Positions 26,901 to 39,871 of a DNA stretch of 64,000 nt are shown here, piece after piece (positions within the stretch are counted from its first letter, which is position 1; every line of letters begins with the position of its first letter). The notes under the pieces are model-generated. The model searched no databases, was not told the DNA's origin, and saw only the letters and a program-made list of their open reading frames with translations. Both the position numbers and the translations under genes were made by a program. Source of the DNA: Atrichornis clamosus. Lineage: Eukaryota > Chordata > Aves > Passeriformes > Menuridae. Where the stretch lies: assembly GCA_013400975.1 (NCBI GenBank), contig WBMZ01011885.1, forward strand, positions 113,427 to 177,426. Direction: 5' to 3'.

Positions 26901-29900
26901 AACATTGCTAGAGTGTTTGTGCCTAAGGCCAATTGTCTTCTCAGAAGGAAACCTGAGAGCACATGCTCATGAGCTGAACTTAACCCAAGCATAAATAAGA
27001 CCAAACTTCCACGTAGCTTCATGTGGAAGGACAATCTTCTTCAAAAGCTCAGTCAGGTGCCTGATCACAGCCAGCAATTATTCAAGCAGATAAATCAAGA
27101 TTTTGTCTTTAAGGGATATGATAATAGAAACACACTGATTAATGTAATAAAATGTAATCCAGCATTCAGACTTTCAGTCTAATTTGGCATTAGGTATTAT
27201 TCAGAGTTTTATCTAGTCTACTTGTTCAGTTTCTTACATTCCACTCTAACTTCTCCAAAATATAATAGAAAGTATCTTGCTGCTGAAGATACTGACTCTG
27301 AGTGAGATTTAAAAAGCCCAGGTGTTTTCATAATAGAGACAAAGACGAATGCTGAAACTACTGAAGTAAGGAAAGTTATGTGTAATTCTATTTTGTTTGA
27401 TGTCCCTGTCATATTCTAGCATAAGTGTTTCAGAAAGTCATAGTCTTTAAGAACAAAGCAGGAAGAGCACCCAGATGATTTTTCTTTGTTCACATTTAAT
27501 GTGGTCATATGAACAAAGTTTGCTTTTTAAAGATAATTAAACTTGAGAACAAGAGAAGATAAGCCATATCCATTAAAAAATGTGTTAGCAATGCAGAGAA
27601 AGGAATAGAAATGCATAGAAATATTGTTGCATTAATACGTGGAAAATAAAACAGAGAAAAGGATTAGACCAGTATTTAGTGCCTGTGATTAGGATTGGCT
27701 TTCTTCCCAGTCAAAGAAATCAAATGCCTTTAATATTATTAAGAACTAATACTCTGTTGAAAAGGCAATACATTTTGTTAACTCACCAAAGTGGATCTAC
27801 ATATTCACATGGTTTTGGTTTGAGCCTGGCCAGAGGCCAGGAACTCCCCAGGATCGCAGACTTCCCCCCACTTCTCGCAGTCAGACAGAGGAGAGGGAAG
27901 AAAAAAATATTCAAAGTGTCCATGAGGTTTACGATTAAAAAAAACATATGTAGGACAACCAATTTGTTCTGCAAATAATAATAATTAGTGACTTTGCAAC
28001 TTGCAGTGATAGTGAGTAGCTGCCAATGAACCAGCATCTGGAGCTTTCAGCAAAGGCTCACAAGGCTTCTGTCCACTTCATTGTTTGAGCCTGCCTCTCC
28101 AAAAGGTAGTCTCAGGAGTCCTTTCTCTGCCTGTATCATAGAAGCTGCTGCAGAAAATACCTGGATGTTTCCTGAAGCATAGGTCCTGGAGGATTTGGGC
28201 TGACTGGTTTTCACTGATCGCATACTGAAAGATGATAGTATCCACCACTCCCTGCTAGCATCAACATATTTAATTACTTTTAGATAATTAAGCTATCAGG
28301 TGATTTGGCACAATCTGCAGGTTTCCTTCCTTCCCAGTTGCTTCCAGGAAAGGAAGCCTCCATAGAGTGCTGCAAGTCAGGCAGCATCACCTAGAAATAA
28401 GCAACCTTCCTCCTTGCTTCCCAGCCAGATGTTTTTCAAGAAAACACAGAAAACAGTAAATTTAAAACAAATCGAGCTGTTACAGCAGCTGCCAGAAGTC
28501 CCACAGGTGCTGCACGGTTTTATCATGGAGCCATCATCTCTCAGTGCAGCTGTCTTCCTCCAAGCTATGATAGTCCTGCATGGCCAAAAGGCATATGTGA
28601 CAGCAGCCCACTGACACACTGAGTAGCTTCAGCTTCCCCTAATCCAGCTCCCTGCCTCCAGGACCACTGCTGTCTGTTCCCCCTGCTGTCCCGCATCTTC
28701 AGGCTAACCAAATCCGAGTCACTGCTTGGTTTCATCAGCCTATCCCAGCTTTCCTGTGTGTCCTCTCACATCCCCGTGACTGTACGACAGCCTCTTGGCA
28801 TCTCCCTACTCTTCACAGCTGGTCTATCTTTAAACACCTACTTTACTCTAGGTGACTCTGGCAAGCAAATTAATCACTTGTCTCCTTCCTCTCCCATTCG
28901 TTTTTGTCATTTACTCAAAAGCCATGATGGTCACAAGCAGATTGCCATCTTTTCTCCAGTGGAAAATTCTTGCTTCAGATTTAGGATCTACCATTCAGTA
29001 CAGTGTGTGGGTATTGCTCGTGGTCCACACTCTGCTAGGATTATTGGCTTGCCTACAGGTTTAGTGGAATACATCCTTTAAAAAAGCTAATCCAAAGGGT
29101 GGAAGGTAGGATGGGAGCATATCCTGTGCATTTAATCAGAAGTCTAACTGGAGAATTACCAGGCTTAAACTCATTGTGAATCCCCAGAGAATGTGGTAGG
29201 TTGGAAGAGTAACATTTTGGTGTTGAAACTCACTGCACAGGTTTCAGCTCCTTGTCTACTTAACCACATCAGTGCCCATTGTGATGCTTTCCCAATTTTT
29301 AAGACCCCAAATAGGGCATTGAGGGAATACTTCCTCTCAAATATGACCACTGTCTTGTGTGCATCTTAGACAGTTGCAACCACTTCACTTCATGAGTGAT
29401 GGACTGAGACACTGCTAGTTATGGTCCATCACACTGCTGTAGACACTGCTTTGTCCAACAAAGAGAACACTTTTCTTATTGCAGGGTTGACTCTTCAGTT
29501 TCATTTTTTCTTCACAAGAAAAATCTTCTCAGTGCTTACATGGATGAAAAACCATCAGCATAATGAAAGAGTTGGCTTTAAGCAAACAGCTAGAGGATTA
29601 ATTACTTGATAGAAACATATTTATTTGGGCACCTATTTGATCAGTTCTGAGTACATGAATACCTTGGAAATCCTGTGTCAAAATAGATTTTACTTTCTGC
29701 AGAGCCAAAATATCTCCCAAGAACTAGTAAAAAGTAACAACTCTGCTTAAAAGTGCTACATTGAAAACTTCTGGGGAAAAAATGAATATTATGAAATACT
29801 ATTCTGGGGAAGTGAACAGGCAAAAAGTTTGAGAGGCCAGTTGTTAGGGGATTAAGTAACTTCAAATCCCATTCAGCTGTGTCAACAAAAAGTTTAATCC

Positions 29901-30939
29901 TTCGTGGTTTACTACCAAAATGTGAAATTCACACTCTTGGAGAGAAAGCCTTAATTAGAAAAGCTACCACAGTATGTACTAATCAGCCCTCTTCTTGACA
30001 GTCATTACAGATATGCCAACAGCTGAATGAGCGTGAAGTCTGAGAACAAGGGAGCTGCTGACAGTTTTTGGAAATATTTGGTCTACCTGAGTAAAATTAT
30101 TTATTGTTTGTTCTGGTAATGAATCTTGTCATTAGGGGAGAAGCTAAGGCTAATATATGCAAACTAGGGATTAGGCTTCTGATTTTCCCCCTTCTTTTTA
30201 ACAAAATAACCACCTTTCTGCATATTATTCTTACCTTTTTTAACAGTTGAATGAAATAGTTTATAGATAGGGAATGAGAAATCAAGCAACACATTTTTGT
30301 CAGTTTATCAAAGATACTTTCAAATGAAAGCTAAAATCCATAGTTCAGAACAATATCTTTTTGTTCTAAGTAAGATTTCATTTATCATGCCAAGAAAGAG
30401 AAAGCTTAAAAAAAGGAAACTATTTCATAAACTAATGTTTATATGATTTAATGATACATCTACTTGTCAGCTCAGTACAGGAGACAGTAAGTCTAAGTTT
30501 ATAAAACATCCTTATAGAAATAAACCATAAGACGGGTAAATTCAGGCTCTCAAGCCTCACAGTGTTATTTCCTGAATGGTAAATCACTGAGTCATGGAGT
30601 ACACAAAAAGCAAGGGTTTTATTCATCAGCATTTACAGAGACAAATAACAGTTATGTAGCAGATATTTTGAGTAGGACATAAAGAAAATATTTGCCTAAC
30701 ATTATACTCAGGTTTCAAAAGTAGATAACATGACATTATTTTTATTAGCACTGTTTTCATTCTGCTAATGCTTAAAACCACAATAAAGAGCAGGAACTTT
30801 CAAAGGTACAGCATGTACACGCACAGGACAAATAGAAAAACCAGTGAAAAAAAAGGAAATAAAATGAAGGACACTCATCTTAAAACACATCATGGCCAGG
30901 AAAAGACTGCACCACTCCAGCGCACGGAGTGCAACGTAA
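20931..30939. other. Non-coding interval with simple repeats
   Basis: About 10 kb without a supported gene. Simple sequence includes an A-run with one interruption at 22886-22912 and a short (CA)n at 23419-23431. Somewhat GC-richer patches occur near 22350-22620 and 28020-28800 without an identifiable origin. A 7-bp perfect hairpin (cctggcc / ggccagg) lies at 27825-27841. Confidence 0.55.
22886..22912. repeat. Poly(A) tract with one G interruption
   Basis: Twenty-six A residues with a single G. No retroposed gene is recognised upstream, so it is best treated as simple repeat. Confidence 0.85.
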
Positions 30940-31837
30940 GCAATGTGGACAGTGGGATTGAGTGCACCCTCAGTAAGTTTGCCAACAACACAAAGCTGCA
31001 TGATGTAGTCAACATGCTGGAGGGAAAGGATGCAATCCAGAGGGACCTTGAGAGGCTTGTGAGGTGTGCCTGTGCAAACCTCATGAAGCACAACAAGGGC
31101 AAGTGCAAGGCCCTACACCTGGGTGATGGCAACCCCTGGTATCAGTACAGCCCTGGGGACGAACTGGTCGACTCGAGGGTGCTGCCGGACAAGATGCTGG
31201 ACATGAGCTGGCAGAGTGCACGGGCAGCCCAGAAAGCCAACCGTATCCTGGGCTGCATCCAAAGCAGCGTGGCCAACAGGTCAAGGGAGATGATTTTGCC
31301 CCTCTAGACTGCTCTTGTGAGGTCCTACCAGGAGTGCAGCATCCAGCTCTGGGGGCCCCAACTTAAGAAGGATGTGAACCTGGTGGAATCAGTACTAAGG
31401 AGAACCACAAAGTTGACCAGAGGGCTGGAGACCCTCTCCTACAAAGAGAGGTTGAGAGAGTTGTGATTATTCAATCTGGAGAAGAGAAGGCTCTGGAGAC
31501 ACCTTATAGCAGTTTTCCAGAACTTGAAGGGGGCCTAAAAAAGAGCTGGAGAGGGACTTTTCACCTGTCACTACAGGACAAGGGTGAATGTTCTTAAACT
31601 GAAGGAGGGTAGGTTTAGATTAGATATTAGGGAGAAATTCTTTCCAGTGACGGTGATAAGGCACTGGAACAGGTTGCCCAGAGAGGCTGTGTACTTCCCA
31701 TACCTGGAGGTGTTCAAGGCTTGGACAGGGTTTTGAGAGGTTCCCTGGTCTAGTGAGAGGTTCCCTGCCCATGGCAGGGTTGGAACTAGATGCTCTTTAA
31801 GGTTCCTTCCAAGCCAAACCATTCTATGATTCTGTGT
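30940..31837 (+). repeat. CR1 LINE 3' half (end of reverse transcriptase and 3' UTR)
   Basis: The plus-strand frame from about 30940 reads VDSGIECTLSKFANNTKLHD, then LMKHNKGKCKALHLGDGNP, ARAAQKANRILGCIQSSVAN and RSREMILPL, the C-terminal part of CR1 ORF2. After a stop at about 31305 the similarity continues in other frames through the remaining ORF2 and 3' UTR. It ends at CATTCTATGATTCTGTGT at about 31837. It is a 5'-truncated, decayed copy. The longest remaining frame (30768-31307) starts in unrelated flanking DNA and is not a host gene. Confidence 0.92.
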
Positions 31838-34384
31838 AATTACCCATGTTCGCTCACGTTCACCATGCTGGACCAGTGGAACATCTTAGCAGTGACCTGC
31901 ACTTTAACACATCTAAAACTGCCCAGGACTGGGTGCATGACTAAGAGAGTGAAGCCACAGAAGAACACAGAGCCAACACATAAATATTTAAAATTAATCA
32001 TTCCGACTAGATTTACTGCTGAGCATCATTTTTACCAGGAAAATCTATTTAGTATTAATTCTTATCAGTACTTGTGTATGTGTGTGTAGGTGTGTGTGTG
32101 TGTGTGTATGTTGAGTGTTTGGACTCTTGTCATGGGACATAATTCTGTGTTCCTGCCCTGCACCCAGAGACACAGCCTGCGACTGTCAGGTGTACCTATA
32201 AGGGGTTTAGCAGAGGTGTAGCATATCCATCAGCAGCTTCCAATCTGGGTATAAGACAAGCTATAGAAGATATTTGCAGGGAGTGTAAGGTCTACTCAGC
32301 CAAACCACACAGCCCCAGGAGAATCAGCAAATTGCTGCCTTCACATCTTCCTGGCCTGACAGACCGGAGTGCAAGCTGCCTTCATGCCAGACTGCTCAGC
32401 TGGTGTCCACGATGGGACATGTACTGTGGTTACTGATGCTCCCAAGGCTGGTTTATTTGAAGCAAGGTCAGCCTGGCTCAGTCAGCAACAAAAGGCACAT
32501 TCATGCACCAGGAGCCTGGTGATTCTTAATATTCTGTGAGGCCTCAGTATCAGGCAGGTTTTGAATGTAAAACCTAGAAAAAAGTTACTGAGATAGCTTT
32601 TACTTTCCACAATAGTTTGAGAATTTTTCCAGACATGATCTGCCCTTGAAATTTCCTTTGTCTGCTCTCGGTAAAATAGCAGTGTCCTATTTCAGTAAGG
32701 CTTTTAAAACAGATATAAAATCTCTTCAGTCAATACAGGATGCTGGGATTTACTTTTAAAAGTAAATAATAGTGTTTTATGGTCCTTTTACCTACCTTCT
32801 CAGCTACTTTCCTCTCTCTGTCATACTTCTAATAAAGTGCTCATCCAAATCACAGTAAGGGTCCTACCACAAAAACCTAGCATTCTTTTTTAAGATAGTC
32901 ACTAAAAAGAGAAGTTCCCTTTTTACTAAAACTCCTTTGGTGTGATAAGTTTTAGAGACCAGCCTTAACATTACTTTAGTTTTCTTTCTTCCTGGAAGGC
33001 ATACTGGTGTTGTAAGAATATGTCATATTTTTAGACATTTTCCAACTTTCAGGTCTGAGTGAACATGCTACCTACATCCCAGCTTCATATCAGCACAACA
33101 CTCTGGCACTTGCTACATCCTCCAGGAGATCACAGATAGTAGTCTGTAGACAGCTTGAGAAATTTTCCTTCCCAAGCACTATAAACTTCTTGTAGGTAAA
33201 GTTAGTTCTGCATACCTGTGAAGTCTTATATATTACCTCTTAAGCCTTAAAGGCTGGTCTCAGATGTCTTCTTTCCCCATCCATAAAATTATAATCTTAT
33301 GACGACCATTGATTTTTCAAGTTAATATTCTGTCTTCAACTCCCACCATGGTGAATGTGGTTTTGTCTTATTTGCACCGTGGAGATTTTCCAGAAAGGAT
33401 AACACTAACACTTCCACAGGAATGTGGAAGGAGAGGAAAAGCAAAGTGTTATTTATCACCATAGCCTGAGGATATAAAAACAGACTGAGAATATCATATT
33501 CCTCCTTTTTTCTTTTAAGGCATTTCTATCATGATATTACTGTATAAAAGATTAATTTCCAGCTTTAGGGTTTTTTCTTTAGCTTGTGGTGTTAAAAAGC
33601 TTACTGAATTTAAACAGGAAGAGAAAAATAGTTCTTTTAACTGCTATAGCACAAACTGCAGCATATGAAAGTGTCCAGATGTTTCTCCTGGTGTGAAAGA
33701 TCAGAATGCCCAACAGAATGGAAAATCCTTGTGTGTGCACTACATTGCAATACACAATTAGAAATGCCTGCTGAAAGGAAGAAAAAGAAGTTCCATCTCT
33801 GTCCAAAGTCCCTGATGAGGGAAGTATTGCCAGATTCTTCCTTTTTTTTCATGTCCCCCTTTACCCATGCATCTTCCTATAGAGAGGTTTCCCCTACCAG
33901 GAAGATGTACAGATACATATATGCCATCAACTTGTTCTAGTCCCCCATACTCTAAGAAAACACAGTGAGCTCCCTGAAGTACACTTTCCGCTGGACTCTA
34001 CGTCCCAGGATGAAACCAAGTCAGGTTTTCAGAGTAATGTCTCCTATTGTGGGAAAACCATGGGGACTTCTTCTCCGGTACCTTCCTATTGTCTTCTTTT
34101 ATTGTTTCCTAATCCCATGCCAGAGGAATTCCTCCTTCCAGGTGACCATGCTGCTGTAGCACCCTCATAAGAGCATGTGCAATGCCCAACTTGTTGGGCA
34201 CGCTGAGCAGCTACTGAATTGCACAGGAGAGTCTGCAGGACTGACTGATCAAACTCTTTTCCAGACAAGGAAGGGAGCTTTTTTTTAGGGTAGTCAGTGA
34301 AAGAAGCACTATGGTAGTGGCACAGTGTTCTCTGAGATACTCAACCACTTGTGCTTTCAGCACTGGTCCTAAAGAAGTTCTGCC
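31838..34384. other. Non-coding interval between CR1 and LTR
   Basis: A (GT)n-type microsatellite occupies 32073-32110. The rest has no recognised gene or repeat. Open frames here are below 100 codons and resemble nothing I know. Confidence 0.55.
32073..32110. repeat. (GT)n microsatellite, interrupted
   Basis: A TG-dinucleotide run with A interruptions, directly readable. It is likely to be length-polymorphic. Confidence 0.9.
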
Positions 34385-34388
34385 TTTC

Positions 34389-35075
34389 TGTCCTGGGTCC
34401 ATGGGAATGAAGAGTATTCTACATCATCTGCATTATCCCTGATGAGCTGCTAATGACAGGTGGTTTGCAACAACTGCCCGGTGCATGCTCGGCTCCTCGG
34501 ACTGCAAGCTGGGCGTTAGAAAAGATAAGGGAAACCCTGTGCTGCAGTAGGGTCCCTTTTGTCTTCACAAAAGACACAGCTGGGAGAGCTTCCCCCTGAA
34601 AGCACCAGCAATGATCACACCCATCCTGAGGAGGCCATCCCTGTTAATGGCCATCATGGACAATGGGCAGCTGGAATGACCCAACCGCCCAGAACCTCCC
34701 AAACTATCTTATCTCATCATTCCATTGGGAAATGCTCCACCCTGGGGGAGGTAGGAGCAGGAATATAACCAAGGCAGCCTAGGCCCTGGGTTCACTCTCC
34801 GGCACTGACTCCAGGAGTTGCAGAGGACTCTCAGCTGGCTGCAACCACCACTTCCACCAGACAGCAACCACCGCTCAATTGGACGGCAGCCTTCGCCTGA
34901 CCAACAGGGTGCCAGGGTGTGCTCTGGCCGTCTGATTTTTCCCCATTTTTCTGTATCAGTACATTTACTCTAATCTTTTNATCTTTTCTTTAAATTGTAA
35001 TTCAAATCTGAAATCTCGCTCAAAGTGTTTGTGTAGGGGTTAATTCCTCCACTGGCTCACTTTCAAACCAGCACA
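34389..35075 (+). repeat. Solo LTR of an endogenous retrovirus (687 bp)
   Basis: The element begins TGTCCTGGG and ends AAACCAGCACA, so its ends form an imperfect inverted repeat (TGTCCTGG versus TGTGCTGG). It is flanked by a 4-bp duplication, TTTC, at 34385-34388 and 35076-35079, which suits a class I (gamma-like) ERV. Inside, an ATATAA box at about 34763 is followed by a GC-rich region and a T-rich stretch, an order compatible with U3-R-U5. The single n at 34980 falls in the T-rich part. No gag, pol or env is adjacent. The exact left boundary rests on the TG start and the short duplication, so it is less certain than the right one. Confidence 0.7.
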
Positions 35076-35079
35076 TTTC

Positions 35080-36473
35080 TGTCATGGCAGAACACCATTA
35101 TTTGCAGACTAGAGAGCTCTTCTATTAATTAGTCTTGAAAAGCAGAAAGGATTTTTCACCTTGTTTTTCGTAACAGTTCTGATGATTGCGGTGAGAAAGA
35201 ACTATAGAGAAAACAGAGTGGCTCATTTGTGACTGCCCAGAAAACACCTTTCTTTTAGTTGCAGGACTGTATAAACATTCAGGCATTCAGGCTGTGAATA
35301 ACTCTGGATGAGGGCATAAACATATACAGAGCAGTGCACTCTGTACACGGTGAATTACAAATCTGTGCTAGGGGGAGTGGGTTGCAAATAGAACAAACAC
35401 CAATTCTGGAAGACATGTCTAGCCTATATTTGGATGAATAATTACATCCAGATGAAGCACACTGTTAATTTTTACATTAATTTTATTACATTAAATTAAT
35501 ATAATTAATATTTTATATCCTAATTGATTCATCAGAGGACAGATAGGGGTCTGTTTTTGTGGGGTTTTGTCAAGTCCATTTTCCTGATGAGTCCTGTGCT
35601 GTCATCTGTCCCTGCTCCTGACCAATGTCATGAGGCAACAGGCTATCTGAAGGGTACAGAAGACTTCAGCAGTATCAGGTATGTGGTTTATTCTGCTTCT
35701 CTGCTATGTATTTGTGGCTTATGAGGGTTTTGTATCTTTTTAAACCTATTTGACACTTATCAAAAAAGTACAAAACAGATGCATTGCAAAATGAGCATTC
35801 TCTCATCGATTACACTACCCACAGTATTTTCTGCTCACTTGTCACATGTTATTTGCCACATTTGAGAAAGTGCAAGAGAACTAAGAAGTCACAGACTTGA
35901 CATTTGCTCTTACCCTTTATGAGTACTGCATGCAGCCATTGATCCAACAAGATTTCATTAAAGGCAGCTACAAAAAAGGAAAGTTTTCATCTATTTGACA
36001 TGTCTGAAGGGTGTATCCTGCTGTGTATATTCTTACTTCAGTAAGAAGAGAAACTGCTTTTGCATTAAATCTTTCTCTTGGTTCTGCCATTGTGCAGGCT
36101 CTGGGAAAACACTGAAGTATTCTGAAGTGCCGTGGCTTCACTCATTCAGTGTCTGATGTTAGACAGATGTTAGATGTTAGTCAGAAAATATCTTCATTTT
36201 CATCTGACAGACTGATGGAATAACCTCTTTTGCTTTCTGCATTTCAATCAAATTACTGTGTTATGCTTGTTCATATAAATATCTTTCACATTAAATAAAA
36301 GCCATACATAATGTAGCTAAATATAAAGGTGATTCTCTAGTAAAAATTCTCTTTACACAGGACAGTTCCTTTAAAACTTGACCTTTTGCACATATCATTT
36401 CTGCATAGGGACTGTCAAACAGCTCCCTAGATTTAAGACTTATGCAAGAGAGTTTGAAATGGGCAGTTTGGGT
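35080..36473. other. Non-coding interval between LTR and SINE
   Basis: AT-rich sequence with no supported feature. An almost pure A/T patch lies at about 35470-35515. Confidence 0.55.
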
Positions 36474-36617
36474 TCACAGAATCACAGAATATTCTAAGTT
36501 GGAAGGGATCCACAAGGATCATCACATCCAGCTCCTAAGTGAATGGCCCATATGGGGATTAAACCCACAACCTTCGCATTATTAGCACCATGCTCTGACC
36601 AACCGAGCTAAATCAAC
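36474..36617 (-). repeat. TguSINE1-like SINE (tRNA-Ile head, CR1-like tail)
   Basis: Read on the minus strand, the element opens with a tRNA-Ile-like head. It has an A-box-like TAGCTCGGTTGGTCAGAGC, an anticodon region TGCTAATAATGC, and a B-box-like GGTTTAATCCC. A CR1 3'-end-like tail follows (GATCCTTGTGGATCCCTTCC), then ATTCTGTGATTCTGTG. This head-and-tail architecture is that of TguSINE1, a SINE of passerine birds believed to be mobilised by CR1. It is not a functional tRNA gene, because the acceptor stem does not pair and the 3' half continues into the CR1 tail. It supports a passerine source for the window. Confidence 0.85.
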
Positions 36618-38531
36618 GTTCTTCTCCTCAAAACCAAAAAATCTCTGGCATTAAGTAAAAAATCTGATTTTTCCCTGTTTTTTTTTGCTTAGATTCAAGC
36701 AGTACTGTAATTTTTCTTAAAAGGTTTATATTTTGTTTTTTCACATAAAATGCAACATTTTCAATTTAAAAATGTTGATTTTTTTTTTAATAATTTCTTT
36801 TCTTAGGAAAAACTTCTATTTTTCAGACAATCTTAGAGGAAACCATCACACAAGGCACTTGAGTTTGGTTTTCAGTTGTTCTTTGTTGGTTTTGTGGGAA
36901 TTCTGTGGGAATTATAGAGGCTAAATGAGATGAATAAATGGATTTTTAACAGGCTTATTACAATGAACACTTGCCAACATGTTCTCAGCTTGAAACATAA
37001 AGCTCTTAAGATTTAATTTTTAGCAGCCTTTCTCCAAGAGTAAATTTAATTAGAACCCAATTACACTGAAATTGAGGTAACTGCTGAGGTAGTGCAATGG
37101 ATACTCGGTCCCATATGGTCTGATTTATAATCTACAAGCACTTTGAAGAACTACCTTATTGCCTTCTCTATAAATATATATGCATTTCCTATTAATATAA
37201 ATAAGAACTGTATGGCTACTTTGCAGGTGTTTGAGAAAAAATTAAAATAAAGTCATATAAAAATGTATATTTTACTACATATTTGCTCTGGCTTTACACT
37301 GCCAAGAATAAACATGCATAAATTCATGTTATATTTCACAACCTGAGAGTTTCTGTTGGAAAGATAAAGAGGAAAGTGAGTATTTCAGAAACACCAGTAT
37401 CACCTTAATTCCTATGTACTAAAAAACCTTCCTAAAAAATACAGAGTAAGGTTTCCTATTTTGTACTCACACCAATGTGAGCCCAAAATAATGTTTCTGA
37501 ACTCATGATTTCTAGTTATTCCAGACTTAAAATGAGGTCCTAACAAACATCTCTAAGCTATATGTGAATCCATTAATATAAAAGTTGTTTTAAAAAACCC
37601 CAAACATAAACAAACAAACACAGACATCCAGACTATTTTCTTACATCCATCATTTCTCTTTGAGGGAATTTGTGACACTATAAAGGACTTTATCTGAGAC
37701 TATTAATTAGTTACATGACCAGAACTTAGAACAGAAAGCATCTTCATGCTTCCTCTACATAGGGCACCACATAATGTACAAGACAATGGAGGATCATCAG
37801 GGTCAAAAACAGTAAAACAACAGTCAGACTGAAGAAATGACCCTTCTTGACTTGTGCTCTAATAATTTTTTTTTCAAATTTCAAGTCAAAAATTACTGCA
37901 ATTGCTAAATTTTAACATTTAACAGGAAAAGTTAACGATTAAATGGTTATTAGTTACTTCCATGATTAGCATTTCCTACAAGGTAATTTGACATGGACTT
38001 AGGTTAGCTTGTTAAGCTCAAGCTGTTTCCTCCATAAATCATTTTGTGTTTTCGAAATGGTTTCTACAGGATAATAATCTATATATTAAAAACAATTTTC
38101 TGGATGATCATCATGATGACCAGGTTTGGCAGGTTAGCTAAGTGGTAGTAAGATACCAAGTACTAAGTAAGTGTTTTGTTACAACCTAAAAAAACTTTTA
38201 TTCTTTTTTTCCTTTTTTAATGGAAAGCTCCTCTTACTTGCTCTCTTGCTCTTACATACAAGAGGCTTAAAAACATATTTACTGTATCTATTTTCTCCAG
38301 TTACATAGACTGTTTGCAGATCTGACAACATCATGGGAATTGCCAACAGCTCGACTTGTTGGCAGCTAAATGTGGCTGAATGCCGATACTGTACATCACA
38401 ACATATCTCCTCAGACCACACTTGCATCTACAATCCAAGTGCTGCCACAAAAAGCTGATGAGTGTTCCTAAAGAGGAGGAAGACACTACAACCTCCCGTG
38501 TAAACAATAATTGATCTGCAGCATTCAACAA
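36618..38531. other. Non-coding interval between SINE and CR1
   Basis: AT-rich, with T-runs near 36780-36788 and a short (AAAC)n-like stretch near 37603-37620. No gene, RNA or transposon is recognised. Confidence 0.55.
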
Positions 38532-39010
38532 CCATAGAATCATAGAATGGTTAAGGTTGGAAAAGACCTCTAAGATCATCAAGTCCAACCATCAAGCCAG
38601 AAGCACCACCAAGTTCACCATTAAACCATGTCCTCAAGAGCTGTAGCCATGTATATTGAACACTACCAGATATGGTGACTCCACCACTTCCCTAGAAAAT
38701 CTGTTTCAATGCTTTACAACCCCTTCTGTGATTTTTTTCCCCTAATATCCAATTTAAACCCCCCCTGGCCTAACTTGAGGCCATTTCCTCTCATCTTGTC
38801 CCTCAGGCAGAAGAGGCTGTTCCCCCACCTGGCTACAACCTCCTTTCAGGCAGTTGTAGAGGGCAATAAGGTCCCCTCTGAGGCTCCTTTTTTTCCAGGA
38901 TAAAAACCTCCAGCTCCCTCAGCTACTCCTCATCAGACTTGTGCTCCACACCTTTCACCAGCTCCATTGCCCTTCTCTGGACTTTTCCCAGCACCTCAAT
39001 GTCTTTCTTC
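38532..39010 (-). repeat. CR1 LINE 3' end (5'-truncated)
   Basis: On the minus strand this is the CR1 3' terminal region, ending in the typical CATTCTATGATTCTATGG repeat, with the conserved GGTTGGACTTGATGATCTTA box just before it. It includes the end of the ORF2 frame and the 3' UTR. Its left boundary on the CR1 map is fuzzy and similarity fades around 39010-39060. The 5' truncation is the normal outcome of CR1 retrotransposition. Confidence 0.9.
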
Positions 39011-39871
39011 AATTCAGTGCTTGACTACACACTGTTGAAAACTCCCCAAAACTCCTTAGCGATGTGCTCCTTAATTTTAATCCAATTCAGGATGCTACTG
39101 TCATTATAAAATAATCATAAAACATCTTTACCTCTTTGAAGAGCAGTCCAGAAGTTGGTTAAGTTCCTAGCATGTACCTGCCATTTGGGAATCTCACAGG
39201 GTGTGATCATCAGCACGCTGGTCCTCTCGTACACACTGTGCCAATGGACCATTTCCGCCTCTCCGCACGTAGTCTCTGTACTCTGTTGCACTAGTGGGCA
39301 AAAGAGTCAAACTGGGAATTTGCATCTGCTCCGGTTTTAATAATATTATTCAGAAATACATCTTTATTAGCTGATTTTCTGGTCAGGCGCTGCTAAACCC
39401 TGTCCAGGTATAAGCTGATTTGAAGCTTTGATGTTTAATTGAAATGTGTTCTTGAGCGTGTTGTTGGTATTGGTCAGCATACCGGAAAATGCAGCCTGAC
39501 TTCTTGTGATGCAAGCTGTCAGGGTGATGCAGACACTTTGTTTAAATAAAGGCTAAACGCACAAAAGTGTTTTTCTCTGTAGAGCACAGAGAGCACTCAA
39601 GAAAACCATAGTAAAAGGTTATTATTTAAGTGCCAAAGCAAATATCTCCAAAATAAGCAAGTACTGGATTTACAGCAATCCTTACTATGTACAGCTCCTT
39701 CCCTGTGCAATACATATAGAAAATTCTTGTGGGAGTGAAAGAGTTTGTGGTCCTAGAAGTGATGATATCAGTGATGTCTTGCTCAAAAGATAGGAGAGAT
39801 GCACCACTGATTTTAGCCTTTTCTTCTTTGTCAGCGCTCCGGTCCAGCTGCTGAGCTAGGCTACTACAGCA
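39011..39871. other. Unique-looking spacer between two CR1 copies
   Basis: Unique-looking DNA separates two minus-strand CR1 insertions. The only open frames are short. The first 50 bases may be a faded continuation of the CR1 copy on the left. Confidence 0.5.

Noticed and set aside
30768..31307. 179-codon plus-strand open frame as a host gene
   Set aside because: From about 30940 on it is CR1 ORF2. The part before that is unrelated flank that happens to be open.
36541..36617. A tRNA-Ile gene on the minus strand
   Set aside because: The head has tRNA-like boxes, but the acceptor stem does not pair and the sequence runs into a CR1 tail, so it is a SINE.
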